Source of the DNA: Planctomycetota bacterium
GTDB lineage: Bacteria; Planctomycetota; UBA1135; UBA2386
Reading direction: 5' to 3'
Assembly (NCBI GenBank): GCA_020638735.1
Contig: JACKHZ010000008.1
Span: forward strand, 1,116,001-1,180,000
DNA length: 64,000 nt
Below, piece after piece: positions 7,381 to 15,915 of the stretch (positions are counted from its first letter, which is position 1; each line of letters opens with the position of its first letter). A program made the position numbers and the translations under genes. Below the pieces are notes generated by a model that saw only the letters and a program-made list of their open reading frames with translations, was not told the DNA's origin and did no database searches.

Positions 7381-8621
7381 TCGCGACCGAGCGACACCGC
7401 CAGCCCGATCCACACCAGCGTGAACACGACCGTGACCGCGACGATCGCGCCGACGCTGAGCTTCGCGTGGTACATCCACGCCTGGGCGATGGCCCCGAGC
7501 AGGTCGCCGAGCCGCAGCGCGAACGTGTCGATCAGGAACTTGACCTTGTGCTTGGTCGCCAGCGCCAGCGGCGTGTAGAGCACCTCGCGCGCCGGCTTCT
7601 CGACCGCGTAGTTGGCGCCGCTGCGCGCGATCTGCACACAGAAGATGCCGAACGCCGTCGGCACCAGCCAGTAGACCGACAGGCCGACGATCGACAGCAC
7701 CGGCAACGCCGCCAGCATCGACCACGCCGGCAGCCGCGTCATCATGCGCCCGGTGCCGAACAGCTGCACGGCGAGCACCAGCAGGTTGCCGTACTCCTTG
7801 ACGTCCGCGAACCACTCGTGCTGCGATCTGGCATCGTCGATCTCGGCCTTCACCAGCGCCGTCTGCGCGGTCCAGAACGCCGTCGCGACGAAGCCGACCA
7901 GCATCACGTAGAGCGCGATCTGCAGCGCGCGGCGGTCGGCGACGACGATGCGCAGCCCTTCCAGCAGACCGCCGCGCGCGACGTGCTCACGGGTGTCGCC
8001 GCCGTCGAGGCGCAGGCAGTACGACATCGAGGCGAAGAACGCCTGCCGCATGACCTGCAGCAGCAGCGCCGCGACGACCGCGAACAGCCACGGCGGCGCG
8101 CCGCGCAGGCCGAAGCCCCACGACCCCGCCACCACGCCGAGCGTCGCCCCGACCGCGATCAGGCCGAACAAGCGCTTCGCCTGCTGCTTGCCGAAGTGCT
8201 CGACCGCGTGGATCCAGATCAGCGCCGGCAGCGCGACGTTGAGCGCCGAGAGGCCGCCCCAGAACAGCTCGCCGATCCACGGGTGCGTGTTCCAATCGTA
8301 GTCGCCGACCACCCACAGCCCGGCGGCGACGGCCAGCAGCGCCCCGGTCGCGATCTGCAGCGACAACGGCACGAAGCGGCGGCTCGGCATGCGGTCGGCG
8401 AGCGCCCAGAACGGCACCACCAGCACGACCGTGCCGAGCAGCGTCAGCGTGTAGAGGTACGGCATGCCCTCGACCCCGCGGTCGACGCCGAACTGGTTAC
8501 GGATCGGCTGCAGCAGGTTCATGCTCGCCAGCGAGGCGAACGCCATCACCGCGACCCAGAAGGTCGCCAGCCGTTCGTGACGGTTCGCGTCGCCGAGGCC
8601 GAGCAGTCGCCAGAACCACAT
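7341..8621 (-). CDS. ATP/ADP-translocase-like (NTT/MFS) membrane transporter
   Basis: 426-residue polytopic protein with about 11-12 hydrophobic helices, beginning MWFWRLLGLGDANRHERL. Features such as LLQPIRNQFGVDRGVEGMPYLYTLTLLG, the cytoplasmic motif DRMPSRRF and late YAVEKPAREVLYTPL match the NTP/NDP exchange transporter-like branch of the major facilitator clan. The name comes from nucleotide-importing parasites; in free-living bacteria the substrate is unknown and nucleotide transport should not be assumed. Start is the ATG at 8621. The last 40 nt overlap the end of the convergent RNA methyltransferase gene. Confidence 0.75.
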   Translation of the reverse strand: MWFWRLLGLGDANRHERLATFWVAVMAFASLASMNLLQPIRNQFGVDRGVEGMPYLYTLTLLGTVVLVVPFWALADRMPSRRFVPLSLQIATGALLAVAAGLWVVGDYDWNTHPWIGELFWGGLSALNVALPALIWIHAVEHFGKQQAKRLFGLIAVGATLGVVAGSWGFGLRGAPPWLFAVVAALLLQVMRQAFFASMSYCLRLDGGDTREHVARGGLLEGLRIVVADRRALQIALYVMLVGFVATAFWTAQTALVKAEIDDARSQHEWFADVKEYGNLLVLAVQLFGTGRMMTRLPAWSMLAALPVLSIVGLSVYWLVPTAFGIFCVQIARSGANYAVEKPAREVLYTPLALATKHKVKFLIDTFALRLGDLLGAIAQAWMYHAKLSVGAIVAVTVVFTLVWIGLAVSLGRDQRPRTSPIASIS

Positions 8622-8740
8622 GGCCGCTGTCTACGCGGCCGGGCTGCTCCACGCGAGCGCACAGTCGGTCAATCCTCACCCCGGGCGGCCCCGCGATCTC
8701 CCTGGCGCGCGGCGCCGCCGCCCCTATCGTGCCCGCCCCG

Positions 8741-9637
8741 ATGAGCGGTCCCCGCGTCTCCCTGGTCCCCCACGCGCTGCTGACGTCCCTGATCGCGATC
8801 TGGGCGGTCAGCTTCGTCATGGCCAAGGTGGCGATGACCGAGGTCAACGCCTTCGCGCTGGTCGCGCTGCGCTTCTCGCTCGCGGGGCTGTGCCTGCTGC
8901 CGTTCCTGCTGCGCGCCTCCGCCGCCGAACGCCGCGCTTCGCTGCTGCCGGGCGTCGTCGCCGGGCTGGTGATGGGCGCCGCCTACCTGATGCAGATGTT
9001 CGGCGTGCGGGAGACGACGGCGTCGATGGGCGGCTTCGTCACCGGCCTGATCGTGCTGCTGGTCGCGCTCGGCGGGCGCTTCGTGTTCCACGCGCCGCTC
9101 GGCGCGCGCGCGATCGCCGGGCTGGTGCTCGGCCTCGCCGGCATCGTCACGCTGTGCGCGCGCAGCGGCGACGACGACCCGACCCAGCAGAACACGCTGC
9201 GCGGCATGCTGCTGCAGGTCGGCTCGGCGGCGCTGTTCGCGGTGCACATCCTGCTGCTGTCGCACTTCGGCAAGACGCTGTCGGCGCTGGTGTTCACCTG
9301 CTGGCAGTTCGTCGTCATCTCGGCGATGGGCTGGGTCGCGGTCGCGTTGCAGGGTGACGTCGCGCTCGACGCGGCGCGCGGCGTGAACTGGACGTTCGAG
9401 GTGCTGGGCGCGATCGCCTACCTCGGCGTGATGGCCAACGCGGTCGCGATCGGCGTGCAGGCCCGCATCCAGCACCGCATCCCGCCGCAACACCTGGCGC
9501 TGCTGTTCGCGCTGCAGCCGCTGTTCGCGGCGCTGGCGGGGTGGATGCTGCAGGGCGACCACCTGGGATCGCTGCAGTGGACCGGCGGCGGGCTGATCGT
9601 CGCGGGCGTGGTGGTCGCCGCGCTCGATCGGCGCTGA
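8741..9637 (+). CDS. EamA/DMT-family metabolite exporter
   Basis: Ten-helix drug/metabolite transporter of 298 residues. It contains two EamA repeats (about 8-140 and 150-290) with the usual signatures WAVSFVMAKVAM, ALVALRFSLAGLCLLPF and, in the second repeat, LQPLFAALAGWML followed by GGGLIVAGVVVA. Members export amino acids or other small metabolites; the substrate here cannot be read. ATG at 8741 is preferred; an in-frame GTG at 8729 would add four residues. It is transcribed divergently from the NTT-like gene across a 119-nt gap. Confidence 0.88.
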   Translation: MSGPRVSLVPHALLTSLIAIWAVSFVMAKVAMTEVNAFALVALRFSLAGLCLLPFLLRASAAERRASLLPGVVAGLVMGAAYLMQMFGVRETTASMGGFVTGLIVLLVALGGRFVFHAPLGARAIAGLVLGLAGIVTLCARSGDDDPTQQNTLRGMLLQVGSAALFAVHILLLSHFGKTLSALVFTCWQFVVISAMGWVAVALQGDVALDAARGVNWTFEVLGAIAYLGVMANAVAIGVQARIQHRIPPQHLALLFALQPLFAALAGWMLQGDHLGSLQWTGGGLIVAGVVVAALDRR

Positions 9638-9677
9638 GACGCACGTGCCTCGCCGATGACCGGGACCGCCGCCGTTG

Positions 9678-9694
9678 GTCGCCCGAATGGCGAC
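9678..9694 (+). terminator. Stem-loop after the EamA gene
   Basis: GTCGCC (9678-9683) and GGCGAC (9689-9694) enclose the 5-nt loop CGAAT, 40 nt after the EamA stop. No T-tract follows, so this is only a possible terminator. Confidence 0.35.
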
Positions 9695-9811
9695 GCTACC
9701 AGGTGATGGATCGGCGGTGAGCCCCGCCGGCCACATCCATCGATCTGGAGCGACATCACAAGATCCTTAAAGGGGATACTTTACGACTCCATCACGACGG
9801 GTTTTGAAATC

Positions 9812-9828
9812 CTTCGATTCGGTCGAAG
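9812..9828 (+). promoter_or_regulatory. Inverted repeat in AT-richer region before the DUF4143 gene
   Basis: CTTCGA (9812-9817) and TCGAAG (9823-9828) flank TTCGG, ending 9 nt before the start codon. The surrounding 70 nt are visibly richer in A and T than the rest of the window. A -35-like TTGAAA sits just upstream of the repeat. An operator or promoter role is inferred only from position. Confidence 0.35.
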
Positions 9829-9837
9829 AATATCTAC

Positions 9838-11010
9838 ATGGCTGAGATCCAGCGGCACCTGGCCTCCCGACTCGACGAAGCAGCCCGCTACTTCCCCGCC
9901 GTCTTCGTCGGCGGCTGCCGGCAGGCGGGCAAGACCACGCTGCTGCGGCAGGCCTACCCGTCACACCGCTACATCACGCTCGACCTGCCGTCCGCCGCCG
10001 AGCAGGCCGAGCACCGCCCCGACGATCTGCTCGGCTCCGGCCCGGTGCTGATCGACGAAGTGCAGTACGCGCCGTCGCTGCCGCGCCACCTCAAGCTGCG
10101 CATCGATGCTGGCGCTGCTCCGGGCACGTTCCTGATGACCGGGTCCCAGGTGCTGCCCTCGCTGTCCAGCATCTCGGAGTCGCTCGCCGGTCGCTGCGCC
10201 CTGCTGTCACTGCACACCCTCGGCTACGGCGAACTGCGCGACGCCGGCCTTGCCGACGATGCGGACCCGCTGTCGCTGATCGTGCGCGGCGGCTACCCCA
10301 AGCTGTGGGCGGAGCCAGCGCTACCGACCGACCTGTTCTTCTCGAGCTACCTCGCCACCTACCTGGAGCGCGACGTGCGCAGCCTGGTGAAGGTCGGCAG
10401 CCTGCGCGACTTCGAGCGCTTCGTGCGCGCGCTCGCGGCGCGCACCGGGTGCCTGCTCTCCTATGCGGAGCTGTCGCGTGACGTCGGCGCCGCCGTCAGC
10501 ACGATCCGCGAGTGGACGTCGGTGCTGGTGGCCTCGCACATCGTCACGCTGCTCGAACCGTACCACCGTTCCCTCGGCAAGCGCCTGGTGAAGAGCCCCA
10601 AGGTCTACTTCGACGACGCGGGCTTCGCCGCGTGGCTGTGCGGCATCCGCACGCGCCAGCAACTGCTCGCGTCGCCGATGCTCGGAGCGTTGTGGGAGAC
10701 ACTCGTGCACGGCGAGTTGAGGCGCAACCTCGCCGTGAGGTCACCGGGCACGCCCCTGTGGTTCTGGGCAGCGCACGGTAGCGCCGAAGTCGACTTCGTG
10801 CTCGAAGCGGGCGCGCGCTTCCACCTGTTGGAGGCCAAGGTCGCGAGCCAACCTGGCGCCGATGCCACGCGCGGCTTCGCCGCGTTCGAGCGCGCGTACG
10901 GCGCCGAGGCCATCGTGCGCAAGACGATCGTCTGTCGGCCGGCGCAGTCGCATGTCACCGCAGACGGTGTCGAGGTCTCGACACTCGAAGACACCCACCT
11001 CGGTGGATGA
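9838..11010 (+). CDS. AAA ATPase with DUF4143 domain
   Basis: 390-residue member of the large prokaryotic AAA/DUF4143 family. Walker A is GGCRQAGKTTLL (about 25-36) and Walker B is PVLIDEVQYAP (about 70-80). A sensor-like LMTGSQ follows, and DUF4143 (about 190-350) contains a PD-(D/E)XK-like core ending FWAAHGSAEVDFVLE and LLEAKV. These genes are widespread, patchily distributed and often horizontally moved; their biochemical role is unresolved, with toxin-antitoxin or defence involvement suggested. An AT-richer upstream region with an inverted repeat fits recent acquisition. There is no partner gene. Confidence 0.9.
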   Translation: MAEIQRHLASRLDEAARYFPAVFVGGCRQAGKTTLLRQAYPSHRYITLDLPSAAEQAEHRPDDLLGSGPVLIDEVQYAPSLPRHLKLRIDAGAAPGTFLMTGSQVLPSLSSISESLAGRCALLSLHTLGYGELRDAGLADDADPLSLIVRGGYPKLWAEPALPTDLFFSSYLATYLERDVRSLVKVGSLRDFERFVRALAARTGCLLSYAELSRDVGAAVSTIREWTSVLVASHIVTLLEPYHRSLGKRLVKSPKVYFDDAGFAAWLCGIRTRQQLLASPMLGALWETLVHGELRRNLAVRSPGTPLWFWAAHGSAEVDFVLEAGARFHLLEAKVASQPGADATRGFAAFERAYGAEAIVRKTIVCRPAQSHVTADGVEVSTLEDTHLGG

Positions 11011-11111
11011 CCCGGCAATCACGCCCGACCGCACGCGGCCCCCGCCCCGCCCCACCACTCGCCGATCAAGAAGTGGACAGCGCGCCCCGCGAGCGCGAAC
11101 CTTTGCCCTCC

Positions 11112-13064
11112 ATGCCGTCCATCGCCGTCCTGCGCCAATGGCGCTCCGCCGTCCTGTTCTGTCTCGGCTTGTCGGTCGTCGCCGCGGCGCTGCCCGCGCA
11201 GCGCGGCCGTGACGAGTATGCACGTCACCCGGGCCAGCGCCCCGACGTGACGATCTTCAGCGAGCTGGACCTGCCGGCACCCAACCGCACGCGCACCGGC
11301 GCCGGCGCACCGGGGCCGGACTATTGGCAGCAGCAGGTCGACTACCGCATCGACGTCGAGCTGCTGCCCGACGAGCGGCTGGTGCGCGGCAAGGAGCACG
11401 TCGTCTACCACAACAACTCGCCGGAGCGGCTCACCTACCTGTGGGTGCACCTGGAGCAGAACATCCTGCGCAAGGACAGCATCGGCACGCTGACCGAAGG
11501 CGGCGCGGCGATGGCGCAGGGCGAATCGGACGCCAGCGAGGGCGTGATGCTCAGCGACGTCTCGCACGACGGCAAGGCGCTCGAGTACCAGGTCTACGAC
11601 ACGCTGATGCGCGTGCACCTGCCGACGCCGCTCGCGCCGGGCGCGCGCTACGAGTGCGACATCGCCTGGTCGTTCCACGTGCCGCAGCGCGTGTTCCGCC
11701 GCTACGGCACGATGGAGACCAAGAACGGCGTCATCTGGGAGCTGGCGCAGTGGTTCCCGGCGGTCGCGGTGTTCGACGACGTACACGGCTGGAACACGCT
11801 GCCGTACCTCGGCACCGGCGAGTTCTACACCAACTATGGGGACTACGAGCTCAACATCACCGCGCCGCGCGACCACATCGTCGTCGCCAGCGGCGTGCTG
11901 CAGAACCCGACCGACGTGTTCACCGACCAGCAGCTGACGCGCCTGGCCAAGGCGCGTCAGACGCGGCAGACGGTGATGATCCGCAGCGGCGAGGAGGTCA
12001 CGCAGGCAGACTCGCGACCGGCCGGCCAGGGCCCGCTGACGTGGCGCTTCAAGGCCGAGCAGGTGCGCACCGTCGCCTGGGCGTCGTCGCCGGCGTTCGT
12101 GCTCGACGCCGCGACCACCAACACCGGCGTGCTCGTGCAGTCGGCCTACGCCGCCGAGTACTCGGCGCAGTGGAGCAAGTCGACGGCGATGCTGTGCACG
12201 GCGATCGAAGGCTACTCGCGGCGACTGTGGCCCTACCCGTACCCCGTCGCGACCAACGTCGGCGGCGTCGAGGGCGGCATGGAGTACCCGATGATCATCT
12301 TCTGCAGCGGCCGCAGCCGCAGCGAGCAGGGGCTCTACGGCGTGACCACGCACGAGATCGGGCACAACTGGTTCCCGATGATGGTCAACACCGACGAACG
12401 CCGCCACGCGTGGATGGACGAGGGCTTCAACACCTTCATCAACATCTACTCGACGGTCGACTGGTTCGAGGACCACGTGCCGGGCAAGCCGGGCCGCTTC
12501 GGCGGCATGCTGAAGATGCCGGGCGTGCCGATCGTCACCAACGCCGACCGCCTCAACGGCATGCAGCTCGGCATGCTGCAGTACGAGAAGACCGGCGTCG
12601 GCCTGCAGCTCTTGCGCGAGGTCGTGCTCGGCCCCGAGCGCTTCGACTTCGCGTTCCGCACCTACGTGGAGCGCTGGCGCTTCAAGTCGCCGCAGCCGGC
12701 CGACTTCTTCCGCAGCATGGAGGACGCGGCGGGCATGGACCTGGCGTGGTTCTTCCGCGGCTGGTTCCTCGAGGACGCGATGCTCGATCAGGCCGTCGAC
12801 TCGGTGCGGCAGCCGACCGGCAACCGCGGCGCGCGCATCACCATCGTCAACAAGGAGCGCATGGTCATGCCGCTCGACTTCGAGGTCACCTTCGAGGACG
12901 GCACGATCGAGCGCTTCAAGGTGCCGGTCGAGGTCTGGGCGCAGTCGGACCGCATCGTGCGCGCGATGGAGTCGACCAAGAAGGTCGTCAAGGTGCACAT
13001 CGATCCGGACGGCATGATCCCGGACGTGTCGCGCGACAACAACCTGTGGGAAGCCGGGGACTGA
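11112..13064 (+). CDS. Secreted M1-family zinc metallopeptidase
   Basis: 650-residue exported gluzincin aminopeptidase-like enzyme. The start ATG at 11112 directly precedes a signal peptide (RSAVLFCLGLSVVAAALPAQ); upstream in-frame codons look non-coding. The N-terminal beta domain is followed by the exopeptidase loop variant GGMEYP. The zinc site is HEIGHN (His414, Glu415, His418) with the third ligand Glu437 in DEGFNTF, i.e. HExxH-x18-E. The C-terminal part (LDQAVDSVRQPTG onward) is a beta-rich tail. It probably degrades peptides in the periplasm or outside the cell. Its GGMEYP instead of GAMEN suggests altered N-terminal recognition. Confidence 0.93.
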   Translation: MPSIAVLRQWRSAVLFCLGLSVVAAALPAQRGRDEYARHPGQRPDVTIFSELDLPAPNRTRTGAGAPGPDYWQQQVDYRIDVELLPDERLVRGKEHVVYHNNSPERLTYLWVHLEQNILRKDSIGTLTEGGAAMAQGESDASEGVMLSDVSHDGKALEYQVYDTLMRVHLPTPLAPGARYECDIAWSFHVPQRVFRRYGTMETKNGVIWELAQWFPAVAVFDDVHGWNTLPYLGTGEFYTNYGDYELNITAPRDHIVVASGVLQNPTDVFTDQQLTRLAKARQTRQTVMIRSGEEVTQADSRPAGQGPLTWRFKAEQVRTVAWASSPAFVLDAATTNTGVLVQSAYAAEYSAQWSKSTAMLCTAIEGYSRRLWPYPYPVATNVGGVEGGMEYPMIIFCSGRSRSEQGLYGVTTHEIGHNWFPMMVNTDERRHAWMDEGFNTFINIYSTVDWFEDHVPGKPGRFGGMLKMPGVPIVTNADRLNGMQLGMLQYEKTGVGLQLLREVVLGPERFDFAFRTYVERWRFKSPQPADFFRSMEDAAGMDLAWFFRGWFLEDAMLDQAVDSVRQPTGNRGARITIVNKERMVMPLDFEVTFEDGTIERFKVPVEVWAQSDRIVRAMESTKKVVKVHIDPDGMIPDVSRDNNLWEAGD

Positions 13065-13086
13065 GGCCGACGAGGCGCGGCAGCGT

Positions 13087-13662
13087 TCACCCCCCGAGCG
13101 CCTTCTCGATGCGACGGTCCGGCACCAGCCACAGCAGCGCCACCGCGACGAACAGCGCGCCGGCGATCCACGCGGCGGCGAAGGCCAGCGGGATCGCCGC
13201 GAGGTAGCAGGCGATCGAGGCCTTGCCCTTGAGGTCGCGACCGATGGCCCGGGCCACCACGGCGTCGCGGCCGTGCGCGCCCACGATCGCCTTCTGCAGG
13301 ATCGTGAAGGCGATCGCCGCCATCAGCAGCACGGCGCCGTAGAGGCTGGTCGGCTCGGCGGCGAAGTGCGACTCCCCCATCCAGGCGGTCGCGAACGGCA
13401 CCAGCGACAGCCAGAACAGCAGGTGCAGGTTGGCCCACAGGATGCCGCCGGTGACGCGCTCGACGCCGTGCAGCAGGTGGTGGTGGTTGTTCCAGTAGAT
13501 GCCGATGTAGACGAAGCTCAGCAAGTAGCCGAGGGCGCGCGGCCACAGCGGCGCGATCGCGCCCCAGTCGTCGCCGTGCGGGACCTTCATCTCCAGCACC
13601 ATGATGGTGATGACGATGGCGAGCACCCCGTCGCTGAACGCCTCGATACGGCCGCGCTTCAT
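13087..13662 (-). CDS. TMEM175-family potassium channel (DUF1211)
   Basis: 191-residue six-helix membrane protein. The family-defining motif RIEAFSDGVLAIVITIMVLE starts at residue 4, and FSDG in helix 1 lines the pore of known bacterial TMEM175 channels. The rest (IYWNNHHHLLHGVERV, LLFWLSLVPFATAW) also matches. A single repeat is present, as in bacterial tetrameric members. ATG at 13662 places the motif at the N-terminus; the in-frame start at 13689 is less likely. It is the second K+ channel type in the window. Confidence 0.92.
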   Translation of the reverse strand: MKRGRIEAFSDGVLAIVITIMVLEMKVPHGDDWGAIAPLWPRALGYLLSFVYIGIYWNNHHHLLHGVERVTGGILWANLHLLFWLSLVPFATAWMGESHFAAEPTSLYGAVLLMAAIAFTILQKAIVGAHGRDAVVARAIGRDLKGKASIACYLAAIPLAFAAAWIAGALFVAVALLWLVPDRRIEKALGG

Positions 13663-13726
13663 CGGCGGAACAGTAGCCCGGCAAAGCACTCCTTCCAGCC
13701 GGCAGGCCGTGTCCTAGACTTCGGCC

Positions 13727-14278
13727 ATGACGAGCCTGGTGATCCTGGGCCGGCGCGCCGCGAGGTTCGGCGCCGCGGCGCTGTTCCTCACCGCCTGCAC
13801 CGGCGTCGAGCGCCGCCGCGACCCCGACTACCCGTTCGCGGCGGTGACCACCTACGCGTGGAAGGAGCCGGCGCACTTCACCGGCACCAACGAGGACAAG
13901 CCCTACGTGCTCGGCGAGGTCACCACCGAGATCGACGCGGCGCTGAAGCAGCGCGGTCTGCAACGCGTCGAGAAGGGCGAGGCGCAGGTGCTGCTCAGCG
14001 CCGTGGTCGGCTTCGACCGGCGCCTGCTGCGCAAGGAGCCGCAGTACTCGGTCTACCGGGTCGAGGACATCGAGCACGCGGTGCTGACCGTGCAGGTGTT
14101 CGACCGACTGCAGCGCCGCTCGGTCTGGGAGGCCGACGCGCGCCGGCCGCTGCGCGTCGTCGCGCACGCGTTCGGCGGCGCCGTCGAGCGCTTCACGCCG
14201 GTGGACGAGCCGCGCGTCTGGCGCATCGAGGAGATGGTCGGCGACGTCGTCGCCGAGCTGCCGTTGGGCGCCCGGTAG
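13727..14278 (+). CDS. DUF4136 lipoprotein
   Basis: 183-residue predicted lipoprotein. The N-terminal hydrophobic stretch ends in the lipobox LTAC (FGAAALFLTACTG), so Cys is the likely lipidated residue. The following FAAVTTYAWKEP, the EIDAALKQRGLQRV helix and the VFDRLQRRSVWEADARRPL strand match DUF4136, a domain of unknown function common in Gram-negative outer-envelope lipoproteins. It is divergent from the TMEM175 gene with 64 nt between starts. Confidence 0.85.
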   Translation: MTSLVILGRRAARFGAAALFLTACTGVERRRDPDYPFAAVTTYAWKEPAHFTGTNEDKPYVLGEVTTEIDAALKQRGLQRVEKGEAQVLLSAVVGFDRRLLRKEPQYSVYRVEDIEHAVLTVQVFDRLQRRSVWEADARRPLRVVAHAFGGAVERFTPVDEPRVWRIEEMVGDVVAELPLGAR

Positions 14279-14291
14279 CGCGCGGCGGCGC

Positions 14292-15155
14292 TCAGTAGCC
14301 CGACGCGTCCTCGCCGAGGGTCAGCAGCAGCGCGCCGAGCAGCGGCACCAGCACGACCGGTGCGGCGACCCCGAACCAGCGCAGCGGGCGCTCGCGGCCG
14401 AGTTCCTTCGGCAACGCCAGCAGCAGCAGCGGCGCGACCAGGGCGAGGCCGGCCGGCAACCACTCGAGCATCGCCAGGTGCACCGCGACCGTCAGGAACA
14501 GCACGTGCGCGGCGGCGAGCCAGGTCGCGTCGGCCGGCAACAGCGCAGCCGCGCGCCGCCTGACGACCAGACCGAGCCCGACGGCAGCGCCGAGCGCCGC
14601 CGTGACGGCGCCGCAGAGCTGCGCGGCGAACGCGCTGCGCCCCTGCACGACGAGGCCGGCGTCGAGCGACAGCAGCAGCACGAACAGGATCGCGGGCCAC
14701 GACACGCCGGCGCCCTCGGCCGGCCGCGGCGCCCGCGAGAGCACGCGGCGCAGCGCGACGACGGTGGCGATCGCCAGCGCGCCGCCGCCGCCGACGTAGA
14801 GCCAGACCTCGCCCGAAGACCAGCGCGCGGCGACCTTCTCGAGCACCAGGTATACGGCGAACGCGACGACGCCCGCGCCGGCGGTCTGGCCGACGCGCGC
14901 CGGCAGCACGCGCAGGCGTTCGAGCTGCGCGACCAGCGCCGCCGCGACCACGCCCCACATCGCCCACGCGACGCCGTTGCCGTTGTGCCACAGCGCGTGC
15001 GGCCACGGCGGCGCGGCCTTCTTCAGCAGCCAGTGCGCGCCGAACACGCCGATCGCGACCGCCAGCGGCAGGAGGCGCGCGCCGAACAGCGCGACCAGCA
15101 GCAGCGCCGCGACGATCGCCGGCCCGACGCCGCGCAGGATGACTTCTTGGTCCAC
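14292..15155 (-). CDS. Polytopic membrane protein of unknown function
   Basis: 287 residues, mostly hydrophobic, with about eight to nine probable transmembrane helices (for example AIVAALLLVALFGARLLPLA and WPAILFVLLLSLDAGLVV). Arg-rich loops such as VRRRAAALL and KELGRERPLRW probably face the cytoplasm. I do not recognise a family. The start is GTG at 15155. It is convergent with the DUF4136 gene 13 nt away and lies 42 nt after the YceI gene on the same strand, so the two may be co-transcribed. Confidence 0.75.
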   Translation of the reverse strand: MDQEVILRGVGPAIVAALLLVALFGARLLPLAVAIGVFGAHWLLKKAAPPWPHALWHNGNGVAWAMWGVVAAALVAQLERLRVLPARVGQTAGAGVVAFAVYLVLEKVAARWSSGEVWLYVGGGGALAIATVVALRRVLSRAPRPAEGAGVSWPAILFVLLLSLDAGLVVQGRSAFAAQLCGAVTAALGAAVGLGLVVRRRAAALLPADATWLAAAHVLFLTVAVHLAMLEWLPAGLALVAPLLLLALPKELGRERPLRWFGVAAPVVLVPLLGALLLTLGEDASGY

Positions 15156-15197
15156 GGGTCGATTCCGTTGGCTGACTGTCGCGAGGATCGCCCGGGA

Positions 15198-15791
15198 CTA
15201 CTTGCCCTTGACCAGCTCGAGGCCGACGTGCAGCGAGACCTCGTCGCCGAGCACGTTCTTGTCGACGCCGTAGGTCATGCCGAAGTCCGAGCGCTTGATC
15301 GTGAACATCGCCAGGTAGCCCTTGCGCGCGCCGTAGAACTCGCCTTCGCCGACCTTGTCGACGGTCATCGTGATCGACTTGGTGTGGCCGGCCATCGACA
15401 AGTCACCGGTCACGGCGAGCTTGTCGCCCTTCTTGCCGATCTTGGTGCTGGTGAAGGTGATGTCGGGGTTCTCGGCCGAGTTGAAGAAGTCCGGCCCCTT
15501 CAGGTGGCCGTCGCGCTTCTGGTCGTTGGTGTCGACGCTGTCGACCGGGATCGTCAGCGTGACGCTGCCCTTCTCCGGCGCCGCCTCGTCGAGCGTCACC
15601 GCGCCTTCGATCTTGTCGAAGGTGCCGAAGAACCAGCTGGCGTTGGCGTGCTTGACCTGGAACACCACCGAGCTGTGCACCGGGTCGACGACCCAGTCGT
15701 GCTCGCCGAGCTGCTGCTCGACCTTGGTGGAACGGTGGAACGGGGACGCCGCGGCGATCAGGGCGACGGGGAGCAGGAAGAGGATCTTCAT
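15198..15791 (-). CDS. YceI-family periplasmic lipid-binding protein
   Basis: 197-residue exported lipocalin-like beta barrel. Signal peptide MKILFLLPVALIAAASPF is followed by the YceI core: WVVDPVHSSVVFQVKHANASWFFGTFDKIEG, TLTIPVDSVDTNDQKRDGHLKGPDFFN and TGDLSMAGHTKSITM, ending in the FGMTYGVDKN loop. Members bind polyisoprenoid or amphiphilic lipids in the periplasm. Start is the ATG at 15791, probably followed by the membrane-protein gene 42 nt downstream. Confidence 0.95.
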   Translation of the reverse strand: MKILFLLPVALIAAASPFHRSTKVEQQLGEHDWVVDPVHSSVVFQVKHANASWFFGTFDKIEGAVTLDEAAPEKGSVTLTIPVDSVDTNDQKRDGHLKGPDFFNSAENPDITFTSTKIGKKGDKLAVTGDLSMAGHTKSITMTVDKVGEGEFYGARKGYLAMFTIKRSDFGMTYGVDKNVLGDEVSLHVGLELVKGK

Positions 15792-15915
15792 CGTGGGGTT
15801 CTCTCGAGTGGGACCGGGTATGGGACGTCGCGTCGACGAGCGCCAGCTATCGGACGCGAATCATGACCGGACAAGCATCGGCCTCGGTTTCCTTCGCCGC
15901 GACGCCGGAGGGCCG

